Of a stretch of DNA of 34,380 bases, positions 24,239 through 31,778 are shown in pieces. Within the stretch, counting starts at the first letter, position 1, and every line of letters starts with the position of its first letter. The notes below the pieces were generated by a model. That model made no database searches. It was not told the origin of the DNA and was given only the letters and a program-made list of their open reading frames with translations. Origin of the DNA: an uncultured Pelagibacteraceae bacterium (GTDB lineage Bacteria > Pseudomonadota > Alphaproteobacteria > Pelagibacterales > Pelagibacteraceae). The DNA is taken from positions 1-34,380 of the forward strand of contig CACBNI010000010.1 in the NCBI GenBank assembly GCA_902540595.1. The letters run 5' to 3'. The position numbers and the translations under genes are program-made.

Positions 24239-25690
24239 GTGAAAAATTATATCAATTGGAATTTTGATAATTCATATTCTAAGCTACCTGAAACTTTTAT
24301 AGAAAATGTAAAACCCACACCAGTTCATGATCCTGAGTTAGTAGTATTAAATGAAGAACTTGCTAAAAAGTTGAGTCTAGATTTTTCGAACATAGATAAA
24401 AAAAAATTAGCTGAAATTTTTTCTGGGAATTCATTGCCTTATAATACGAACACGATTGCACAAGCATATGCAGGACATCAATTTGGTCATTTTACTATGT
24501 TAGGTGATGGCAGAGCAATTTTATTAGGTGAGCATATAGTGAATAAAAATAGTCGTTTTGATATTCAATTTAAAGGTTGTGGAAGAACTATGTTCTCTAG
24601 AGGTGGTGATGGACGTGCTGCATTAGGGCCAATGCTAAGAGAATATATTATGAGTGAAGCTATTCATTATTTAAATATTCAAACAACCAGAAGTCTTGCT
24701 GTAGTCAAAACTGGAGAAAAAGTTGTCAGAGAAAATTTATTACAAGGAGCAATTTTAACAAGGGTAGCATCAAGTCATATAAGAGTTGGCACTTTTCAAT
24801 ACATTGCAGCTAAACAAAATGTTGAAGAATTAAAAATGTTAGTCAATTATACAGTTGACCGGCATTTTCCCAAGTTAAGATCTTCGCAGAATAAAGCTTT
24901 AGATTTATTAAATCTGGTTTTGCGAAAACAATGTGAGCTTATAGTTGATTGGATGAGAGTTGGTTTTATTCATGGTGTTATGAATACTGATAATATGACT
25001 ATATCAGGAGAAACAATAGATTATGGTCCTTGTGCTTTTATGGATTTTTACGATCCTAAAACTGTATTTAGTTCAATAGATAAATTTGGAAGATATTCAT
25101 ATTCAAATCAGCCAAAAATTGCTAAATGGAACTTAGCAAGATTTGCTGAATGTTTAATACCGTTAATTGATATAAACGAAAATAAAGCAATAAAAATAGC
25201 ATCTGAAATAATTGATAACTTTCAGAGAATTTACGAAAATAAATGGCTGAATATGATGAGAGACAAACTTGGTTTATTTGGAGAAGACATAAATGATAAG
25301 AATTTAATCAAATCTTTAATAGATTGGATGGAGAAAAATAAAGCCGATTATACAAATACATTTTGTTACTTAATGGGAGTTTCTATAAATGATAAAATTT
25401 ATGAGGATAAAAGTTTTAATCAATGGTTAAATGAATGGAAAGCAAGATCATCTTTAAATAATTCAACTAAAGAAAAGCAACTTCAACTTATGCAGAAAGT
25501 AAATCCAAATATAATTCCAAGAAATCATAAAGTTGAAGAAGCATTATTAGCAGCAGATAATAACAATTTTGATGTTATGAATAAATTATTATCCGTGTTA
25601 AAAAATCCTTATGATATTAAGGATATTTCTGAGTTTCAATCGCCTGCTCCTTTGAGTAAAGAAAAATATCAAACCTTTTGTGGAACATAA
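24239..25690 (+). CDS. selO: SelO/YdiU protein adenylyltransferase
   Basis: Pseudokinase-fold enzyme that transfers AMP from ATP to protein Ser/Thr/Tyr residues and helps the oxidative stress response in other organisms. At 483 residues it has the usual bacterial length. Family motifs are YAGHQFGHFTMLGDGRAIL (about 79-97), IQFKGCGRTMFSRGGDGRAA (about 110-129), the active-site block HGVMNTDNMTISG (about 244-256) and DYGPCAFMD. The C-terminus ends YQTFCGT, with the Cys near the end found in many SelO proteins. It starts at GTG after a 140 nt gap that holds the terminator and presumably its promoter. It ends 2 nt from the convergent oxidoreductase gene. Confidence 0.95.
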   Translation: MKNYINWNFDNSYSKLPETFIENVKPTPVHDPELVVLNEELAKKLSLDFSNIDKKKLAEIFSGNSLPYNTNTIAQAYAGHQFGHFTMLGDGRAILLGEHIVNKNSRFDIQFKGCGRTMFSRGGDGRAALGPMLREYIMSEAIHYLNIQTTRSLAVVKTGEKVVRENLLQGAILTRVASSHIRVGTFQYIAAKQNVEELKMLVNYTVDRHFPKLRSSQNKALDLLNLVLRKQCELIVDWMRVGFIHGVMNTDNMTISGETIDYGPCAFMDFYDPKTVFSSIDKFGRYSYSNQPKIAKWNLARFAECLIPLIDINENKAIKIASEIIDNFQRIYENKWLNMMRDKLGLFGEDINDKNLIKSLIDWMEKNKADYTNTFCYLMGVSINDKIYEDKSFNQWLNEWKARSSLNNSTKEKQLQLMQKVNPNIIPRNHKVEEALLAADNNNFDVMNKLLSVLKNPYDIKDISEFQSPAPLSKEKYQTFCGT

Positions 25691-25692
25691 AA

Positions 25693-26796
25693 TTAAAGGA
25701 CATAAGGCTCATGTCTTGCGCTATTGCCCAATACTCTCTCAACTGAAAAATCACTAATATCTATTGTTTGATAAGATCCTGTTGTTATTAATTCTGTTAA
25801 TGCTCTACCAATACCAGGCGCTTGCATTAAACCTCTACCAGTAAAACCAGATGCCATATATACATTTTCATATTTTGGATGTTTTCCAACGACTGCGTTG
25901 TTATCTAATTTATTACAGTCGTAGTAACCAGCCCATCCACCTGTTAATTTTAATTCCTCAAAAGCTGGTACTCTTTTAGCTAATGCTGGCCAAACTAATT
26001 CCTCAAAATCATTCCATGCTGGCTCTAAATCCTCAGCATCAAATACAGAAAGAGGTGATCCTGCTAAATATTCACCGCCCTCAGGTCGCCAATAAACGCC
26101 TGTTGTTAAATCGCCACTCAAAGGCATTTCTTTTATATAGGTTGGACATTTTACCCTAAAAACTGTGTGTTTTTGAGGAACAACAGGAATATCTTCAAGT
26201 AATGTTTTTGTCCAACAACCTGCTGCAGAAACAATAGTTTTAGCCTTAACATCTTCAATACATTTAATTTCTCCCTTAACAAATTCAGCACCAAGCTCGA
26301 TTGCTTTACTTTTTAAAGCGCTGTGAAAAAGAAACGGATCAATCCATCCTTCTGTTTGATTATCAGTGTAAGTTGCAGTTTCTATTCCATCATTATTTAT
26401 ATAGGGAAATACTTTTGATAACTCTGATCCTTTAATATTTTTTGTTCCAGCTTCACACTTTTTATGATTTTCTAAAGCTCGGTATTGTTCTTCAGCATGC
26501 TCAGATCCAAACATTAATAAATAACCGTTAGTGACCATGCTTGCCGTAGGGTTAGGATTTTTTTCAGTTTTAAGTAATTTTGGGATTTGATTTATAAATT
26601 CTCTAGCAAATTTTCCTAACAAAATATTTTCTTTTTGAAAAAATTGTCTTCTAAATCCACCTAAAGATAATGGGAATGAAGCAGTTTTATATGTTGGGTC
26701 TCTCTCAATTACCTTCACTTTTCTACCTTCTTTAGATAAAAAGTAAGCTGTTGCCGCTCCAATTATTCCACCACCGATTACTACAACATCATCCAT
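25693..26796 (-). CDS. FAD-dependent oxidoreductase, DAO/sarcosine-oxidase-like
   Basis: Flavoprotein of the D-amino-acid-oxidase/DadA family, 367 residues. The N-terminal dinucleotide fold reads DDVVVIGGGIIGAATAYFLS, followed by an acidic end of strand 2 (VIERD). Further conserved pieces are the SAAGCWT segment near residue 190, GWAGYYDCNKLDN (about 298-310) and the C-terminal MASGFTGRGLMQAPGIGRAL. Such enzymes oxidise glycine, sarcosine, D-amino acids, N-methyl amino acids or related amines; the substrate is not evident. It lies 1 nt downstream of tspO and converges on selO. Confidence 0.85.
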   Translation of the reverse strand: MDDVVVIGGGIIGAATAYFLSKEGRKVKVIERDPTYKTASFPLSLGGFRRQFFQKENILLGKFAREFINQIPKLLKTEKNPNPTASMVTNGYLLMFGSEHAEEQYRALENHKKCEAGTKNIKGSELSKVFPYINNDGIETATYTDNQTEGWIDPFLFHSALKSKAIELGAEFVKGEIKCIEDVKAKTIVSAAGCWTKTLLEDIPVVPQKHTVFRVKCPTYIKEMPLSGDLTTGVYWRPEGGEYLAGSPLSVFDAEDLEPAWNDFEELVWPALAKRVPAFEELKLTGGWAGYYDCNKLDNNAVVGKHPKYENVYMASGFTGRGLMQAPGIGRALTELITTGSYQTIDISDFSVERVLGNSARHEPYVL

Positions 26797-26797
26797 A

Positions 26798-27265
26798 TTA
26801 ATTTAACATTATTAGATTAATATTCAGAAATAGAGCAAAGCTACACCAAAGTAAATAAGGAATCATTAGATAGGAACTAACTAGATTGACACGTTTAAAT
26901 CTGAAGATGAGATAAATTATTAATCCAATTAATAAAATTAATACCATTAAAGCGAGGAGCATATTATGAAAAACAAAGAAAACTACACTCCAAGTTGTAT
27001 TAAACACTAGATGAATTAAATAAATATAAACTGTAGTTGTCTCTCTGCTCTTTGAATGCCAAAATAACCATATAGCAATTGTCATCATTAAATACAATGT
27101 CGTCCAAACAGGTCCAAAGACCCAATCTGGAGGACTAAGGGTTGGTTTATTCAATAATGAATACCATGGTTCTTTATAACTAATTGTAGATAAGCCACCA
27201 ATAGCAGAAGCACTAAAAGTGACAAAAAGAAAAGAGATAAAAGTTAAAAATTTATTTTTAAACAT
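26798..27265 (-). CDS. tspO: TspO/MBR family membrane protein
   Basis: Outer- or inner-membrane tryptophan-rich sensory protein of 155 residues with five helices. The family hallmarks EPWYSLLNKPTLSPPDWVFG, then PVWTTLYLMM, and the later NTTWSVVFFVFHN are all present. Family members bind tetrapyrroles and affect responses to light and oxygen. It is followed 1 nt later by the DAO-type oxidoreductase and is divergent from the SDR gene, with only 23 nt between the start codons. Confidence 0.93.
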   Translation of the reverse strand: MFKNKFLTFISFLFVTFSASAIGGLSTISYKEPWYSLLNKPTLSPPDWVFGPVWTTLYLMMTIAIWLFWHSKSRETTTVYIYLIHLVFNTTWSVVFFVFHNMLLALMVLILLIGLIIYLIFRFKRVNLVSSYLMIPYLLWCSFALFLNINLIMLN

Positions 27266-27288
27266 GTTAGTAATATATACGATTAACT

Positions 27289-28035
27289 ATGAATAAAAAA
27301 ACAATATGGATAACTGGTGCAAGTAGTGGCATTGGTGAAGCAACAGCCCTAAAATTTGCTAAAGAAGGATGGAAAGTGATTGTCTCTGCAAGAAGAGTTG
27401 AGCTTTTAGACAAACTATCAGTAGATGAAAATATATTTTCTTATCCTTTAGATGTAACAGATAGTGATAAGGCTAAAGAGGTATTTAAAAAAATTATAGA
27501 CGATCATGGACAAGTGGATCTTTGTATTTTTAGTTCTGGTACATATGAAAGAAAATCTGAAAAAGAACTAGATGTGCAAAACATAAAGCATGTCATTGAG
27601 GTTAATTTTCTTGGAGTAATAAATTGTGTTAGTGCTGTTGAAAAATATTACAAAGAGAAAAATAACGGCCATATTGCTGTAGTTTCGTCACCTGTTGGAT
27701 ATAGAGGTCTGCCTAAATCTTCTGGATATACTCCATCTAAAGCAGCTTTAAATAATTTTACGCAAGGTATTTATTTTGATTTTAAAAAATTTAACGTCAG
27801 AGTTACCTTAATAACTCCTGGATTTATAAAAACTGCTTTAACAGATAAGAATGAATTTAAGATGCCTTTTTTGAAAAGTACTAATTATGCAGCTGATCAA
27901 ATTTATAATGGCTTAATTAAAAAAAATAATTTTGAAATAATCTTTCCTTTACCAATTAAAATTATTTATAAATTAATACAAATACTTCCAAATAAATTAT
28001 ATAATTATTTAATTTCTAAATCAGTAAATCGTTAG
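27289..28035 (+). CDS. Short-chain dehydrogenase/reductase
   Basis: Classical SDR of 248 residues. The cofactor motif is TGASSGIGEA (residues 9-18), with ARR after strand 2 suggesting NADP preference. The catalytic residues are Ser134 (VVSSPVGYRG), Tyr147 and Lys151 (YTPSK). The C-terminus is long and basic and might touch the membrane. Its stop overlaps the convergent DUF3833 gene by 4 nt. An SDR is often linked with the amine oxidase-DUF1365-methylase set in other proteobacteria, which suggests a lipid-related substrate, as inference. Confidence 0.9.
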   Translation: MNKKTIWITGASSGIGEATALKFAKEGWKVIVSARRVELLDKLSVDENIFSYPLDVTDSDKAKEVFKKIIDDHGQVDLCIFSSGTYERKSEKELDVQNIKHVIEVNFLGVINCVSAVEKYYKEKNNGHIAVVSSPVGYRGLPKSSGYTPSKAALNNFTQGIYFDFKKFNVRVTLITPGFIKTALTDKNEFKMPFLKSTNYAADQIYNGLIKKNNFEIIFPLPIKIIYKLIQILPNKLYNYLISKSVNR

Positions 28036-28580
28036 TCTTTTACAAAAACGACTGTCAATTCTGCTACTTTAAATCCAAACTTTGTCATTGTAGCTCTATT
28101 GATTGCGACACGATCATCTTGTTTAAAAATCCAATCATCAAATGTGATTTTTAATTCTCTTCCTTTTACTGGAACTAATAAAACATATTCAAATTTAAAG
28201 GCTGGACCATATGAGTATCCGATAGCTTTGCCTACAACATCACCGGCAGTTCCCTCATAATTATGTTCATCGATTTTATTTATTGTCCATTCTCTATCTT
28301 GAATTTCACCATCATCCCAATTAAATTTTTCTTTTAAAACTAATTGTTTTCCATCCCAAGTCCCGTTTAAATCAGCATTAAACTGTCTTGTAACTTTGCC
28401 TGATCTATCTTGTAAAACACCCCATGCCTTAACGTTACCACTTAGATATTCCTCAATTATTAATCTTGGTTTTTTATTTTTAAATTCCTCTGGTTTCATA
28501 GCACTATTATTAGAACAACTTGTAATTAAGAAAGCACAAATTATCAATGAAATAGATTTAATTATTTTAGTATGATGCAT
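28032..28580 (-). CDS. DUF3833 family lipoprotein
   Basis: A 182-residue secreted lipoprotein. The signal peptide spans about residues 5-21 and ends in the lipobox ITSC (Cys22). The mature part is a lipocalin-like beta-rich domain with GVLQDRSGKVTRQF, NADLNGTWDGKQLVLKEKF and YGPAFKFEYVLLVPV, as in DUF3833. It is the last gene of the lipid-modification operon on the minus strand, 18 nt after the methyltransferase. A lipid carrier role would fit the fold but is unproven. Confidence 0.87.
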   Translation of the reverse strand: MHHTKIIKSISLIICAFLITSCSNNSAMKPEEFKNKKPRLIIEEYLSGNVKAWGVLQDRSGKVTRQFNADLNGTWDGKQLVLKEKFNWDDGEIQDREWTINKIDEHNYEGTAGDVVGKAIGYSYGPAFKFEYVLLVPVKGRELKITFDDWIFKQDDRVAINRATMTKFGFKVAELTVVFVKD

Positions 28581-28598
28581 AAATATCCTTTGTAACTG

Positions 28599-29777
28599 TT
28601 ATTTGTTTTGAAGTGAAAATTGAATTAGATCTATATTCTTAGATTTGAAACCAGCTTCGCAATAAGACAGATAGAATTCCCACATCCTTTTAAATTTTAA
28701 ATCAAAACCTTGATTTTTAATTAGCTCCCATTTCTTTATAAATTCATTTCTCCAAATAGCTAATGTATTTGCATAATGATCCGCATAAGAGATGTATGAG
28801 TTTACTGTTAATCCATTATCTGAGACATATCTGTTTATGCTGTTTTTATTGGGAAGAAATCCACCAGGAAAGATATATTTTTGAATAAAATCTTGTTTAT
28901 TTTTATACCTTTCAAATAAACTATCATCTATTGTTATTGCTTGGATAGCAGCCTTACCCTCTCCGGATAAATTATCTTTGATCGTTTTAAAATAACTTTC
29001 AAGATAGTTTTGTCCGACTGCTTCGATCATTTCTATAGAGGCAATTGAATTATATTTGCCTTGTAAATCTCTGTAATCTTTAATTTCAATGTTAACTTTT
29101 TCATTTAAGCCACATTTATGAATTCGTTCTTTAGCGTATTCAAATTGTTTTTTTGAGATGGTTATACAGTCAAGTTTTACATCATATTTTTTACCTAAAT
29201 ACTCAGCGAAACCACCCCAGCCGCAGCCAATTTCTAAAACTTTGTCACCATTATTTGGTTTAATAAGATCAATTAATTTTTGATATTTGTTATTTTGTGC
29301 TTCAGCTAAATTTTTAGAATGTTCATTAAATATTGCACTTGAATAAGTTAAAGTATCATCAAGCCATAATGAGAAAAATTCATTTCCTAAGTCATAATGT
29401 TTTGCAATATTTTCTTTACTTCTACTTTTTGTATTTTTGATAATTTTATTTTTAACATAATTAATTACTGGAACATCAAGTAGACCAGAAAACCTATGGA
29501 TAATTTTAATATTTCTTGCTGTAAGCTCAATTAAATTTGAAAGATCGTCGGTTTCAAACTCCCCTCTCATATAACACTCTGCAAACCCAATACTGCCACC
29601 ACGTATCAAGTTATAATTAAAATTTGGATTCTTAATAATTATATTAGCACTAAGTGGTTCCTCTGGATTTCCAAATTTGAGAATTTTTCCATCAAAAGTT
29701 TCAATTTTAAGATAACCATAGTCAATCTTACTTAAAAAATTAAAAACTAATTTGTCTGATATTTTGTTTAAAAGCAT
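28599..29777 (-). CDS. Cyclopropane-fatty-acid-synthase-like methyltransferase
   Basis: SAM-dependent lipid methyltransferase of 392 residues. It has the N-terminal family domain (GGSIGFAECYMRGEFE, about 60-75), HYDLGNEFFSLWLDDTLTYS (127-146), SAM motif VLEIGCGWGGFAEYLG (about 170-185) and FIQKYIFPGGFLPN. Two residues of the bicarbonate site of E. coli Cfa are changed: the Cys is Ser147 and the active His is Gln269; the Glu (Glu242) and Tyr (Tyr335) are kept. This pattern marks the second Cfa-like clade, which includes methylases that place a methyl branch on unsaturated acyl chains. It shares one base with DUF1365 (TAATG). A true cyclopropane synthase remains possible. Confidence 0.88.
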   Translation of the reverse strand: MLLNKISDKLVFNFLSKIDYGYLKIETFDGKILKFGNPEEPLSANIIIKNPNFNYNLIRGGSIGFAECYMRGEFETDDLSNLIELTARNIKIIHRFSGLLDVPVINYVKNKIIKNTKSRSKENIAKHYDLGNEFFSLWLDDTLTYSSAIFNEHSKNLAEAQNNKYQKLIDLIKPNNGDKVLEIGCGWGGFAEYLGKKYDVKLDCITISKKQFEYAKERIHKCGLNEKVNIEIKDYRDLQGKYNSIASIEMIEAVGQNYLESYFKTIKDNLSGEGKAAIQAITIDDSLFERYKNKQDFIQKYIFPGGFLPNKNSINRYVSDNGLTVNSYISYADHYANTLAIWRNEFIKKWELIKNQGFDLKFKRMWEFYLSYCEAGFKSKNIDLIQFSLQNK

Positions 29778-30541
29778 TAATTCTCAACTGTTAAATTATT
29801 TTTAATATTAAATTTTTTTTTAACAAATTTTATTCCTTTTAACCACAATTTAAACGCTTCAAAATGTATCGCGGAAATTATTTTTAGAGTCATTAAAGGA
29901 TGTTTTAAATAAGATTTAATTAATTGGGCACTATTAAGCTCATTTCTATATCCGTCTTGAGAGGCAAATAAAATTTTTCCATCTTTATCATATTGGTCGA
30001 TAATCACTGATAATTTATTTCCTGGTTTTAATATTTTAAAAAAATACTGACAGTCCATTTCAATAAATGGGGAAACATGAAACTTCTTAGAACAATTATT
30101 CTGTATTAAATTGTTGGTATTATCCACTTTAAATACATATGTGTGTTGTTCGCCAAAAGTATTTTTTACTTCATATAAAATTGACACTAGTTGTTCTTGA
30201 TTATTGTAAACAAAAAAAATACTAAGAGGATTAAATACATATCCTAATATTCTTGGATAACATAAAAGTTTAATTTTAATATTTTCTGAATTAATATTAT
30301 TTTGTTGCAAGTTTTTTTTTACCCATTCAGTTAGAGATGAACCATCTCTCTGTCCATGATCTTTTTCTTGAAAGCTAATTAAATTAAAACGATTTAAAGA
30401 AAAAAATCCAATTTTATTACTTAATGTCTCTAGTTCAGATAAATCTAGGAGTAATGAAAATACTCTGTATTTAAAGAAATGTTCTTTAGGTTTAAATCGT
30501 TTATGGATTACTGTTCCAGTGTAAATACAAGAATTAATCAT
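29777..30541 (-). CDS. DUF1365 family protein
   Basis: About 254 residues from the chosen start. The family begins MINSCIYTGTVIHKRFKP, so I use the ATG at 30541; an upstream in-frame ATG at 30562 would add seven residues with no family match. The chosen start overlaps the flavoprotein stop by 8 nt. Conserved pieces are HFFKYRVFSLLLDL, YPRILGYVFNPLSIFFVY (about 98-115), VSPFIEMDCQYFF and a C-terminal helix before KLWLKGIKF. DUF1365 nearly always lies between a flavin amine oxidase-like gene and a Cfa-like methylase. Its function is not established. Confidence 0.9.
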   Translation of the reverse strand: MINSCIYTGTVIHKRFKPKEHFFKYRVFSLLLDLSELETLSNKIGFFSLNRFNLISFQEKDHGQRDGSSLTEWVKKNLQQNNINSENIKIKLLCYPRILGYVFNPLSIFFVYNNQEQLVSILYEVKNTFGEQHTYVFKVDNTNNLIQNNCSKKFHVSPFIEMDCQYFFKILKPGNKLSVIIDQYDKDGKILFASQDGYRNELNSAQLIKSYLKHPLMTLKIISAIHFEAFKLWLKGIKFVKKKFNIKNNLTVEN

Positions 30542-31772
30542 CAAGGGTTTTAAGCATTTCAATAGATGATTTTATTCCATCTTCATGAAATCCGTAACCA
30601 AAATAACTTCCACAAAAGAGCAAGTCTTTCTGATTTTGTAGTTTAGAAAGTTCTTGTTGAGTATCTAATGCTTTTTGATCGTAATATGGGTGAGTAAATC
30701 TTACTTTTCTAAGTATTTTAGACTTATCAATATCAAAGTAGGGATTTAAGGTTAAAAAAATATCTTGCTTACACTTTAGATTTTGTAAAAGATTTAACCA
30801 ATAACTAATAGAATTCTTCTCAATATCTTTATCATCAATAGATGAATTCCACGAACTCCAAGCTCTTTTATTTTTAGGCATAGCTCTGTCATCGGTATGA
30901 ATATATGCAATATTTTCTTTATAACTAAAGTTAGAAAGAATTTTTTTCTCCTCATCTGTTGGATTGTCAATTAATTCTAATGCTTCATCAGCGTGTGTCG
31001 CTATAACCACTTTATCGTAATCAAAAAAATCACTTTGACCCCCATAGTATAAGTCAATGCCTGATGACTTTCTTTTTAATTTATGAACTTTATAATTTTT
31101 ATAATACTCTCCACTTATTTTAGAAATAATCTGGTTTACATAGGTTCTACTTCTATTAGATACAGTATACCATTGGGGTCTATTTTTTAATTTAAACAAA
31201 CCGTGGTTTTTAAAGAATTTTATAAAAAAACTAATTGGCATTTTACTTGCCGCTAATGGTGGCATTGACCAAATAGCTGAAACCATGGGGATTATATGGT
31301 AATCAATAAATGGTTTTGATAATTTGTTTTTTTCAAGATACTCACCTAATGTTAATTTATTTTCTGAAATAGTTTCTTTATCGCTTTTTTTATAAAATTT
31401 TATTATATCAAAAAACATTTTTAGAAATTTAAAATTAAATAAATTCAATCTGTTAGAAAAAATACCACTTAACCCTTTTCCGCAGTATTCAAAATTTGTG
31501 TTGTCAACTGAAACTGAAAAAGACATATTGCTTTTTTCAATTTCAATTTTATTTTCTTTAAAAAACTCAATTAAATTCGGGTAAGTTTGAAAGTTGAATA
31601 CAATAAAGCCAATATCAACAGAAACTTTTTTTTCTCCAAAATTTAAATCTATAGTATGAGAATGACCTCCAAAATGATCTTCTTTTTCAAACAGATCTAT
31701 ATGATGTTTTTTAGATAAATAGTACGCTGCACTTAAACCAGAAATACCAGAGCCGACAACAGCAATTTTCAT
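30534..31772 (-). CDS. Flavin amine oxidase-like / NAD(P)-binding protein
   Basis: FAD-binding protein of 412 residues with an N-terminal dinucleotide fold (KIAVVGSGISGLSAAYYLS, then DLFEKEDHFGGHSHT). Further motifs are DIGFIVFNFQTYPNLIEFF (about 53-71), MVSAIWSMPP and the C-terminal LLFCGSYFGYGFHEDGIKSS (about 383-402). It belongs to the amine oxidase/desaturase-like group of the DUF1365-Cfa cluster and probably acts on acyl chains rather than amines. It starts 6 nt after the gcvP stop, so it may be read through from gcvP or from a promoter inside gcvP. Confidence 0.88.
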   Translation of the reverse strand: MKIAVVGSGISGLSAAYYLSKKHHIDLFEKEDHFGGHSHTIDLNFGEKKVSVDIGFIVFNFQTYPNLIEFFKENKIEIEKSNMSFSVSVDNTNFEYCGKGLSGIFSNRLNLFNFKFLKMFFDIIKFYKKSDKETISENKLTLGEYLEKNKLSKPFIDYHIIPMVSAIWSMPPLAASKMPISFFIKFFKNHGLFKLKNRPQWYTVSNRSRTYVNQIISKISGEYYKNYKVHKLKRKSSGIDLYYGGQSDFFDYDKVVIATHADEALELIDNPTDEEKKILSNFSYKENIAYIHTDDRAMPKNKRAWSSWNSSIDDKDIEKNSISYWLNLLQNLKCKQDIFLTLNPYFDIDKSKILRKVRFTHPYYDQKALDTQQELSKLQNQKDLLFCGSYFGYGFHEDGIKSSIEMLKTLDD

Positions 31773-31778
31773 TACTCT

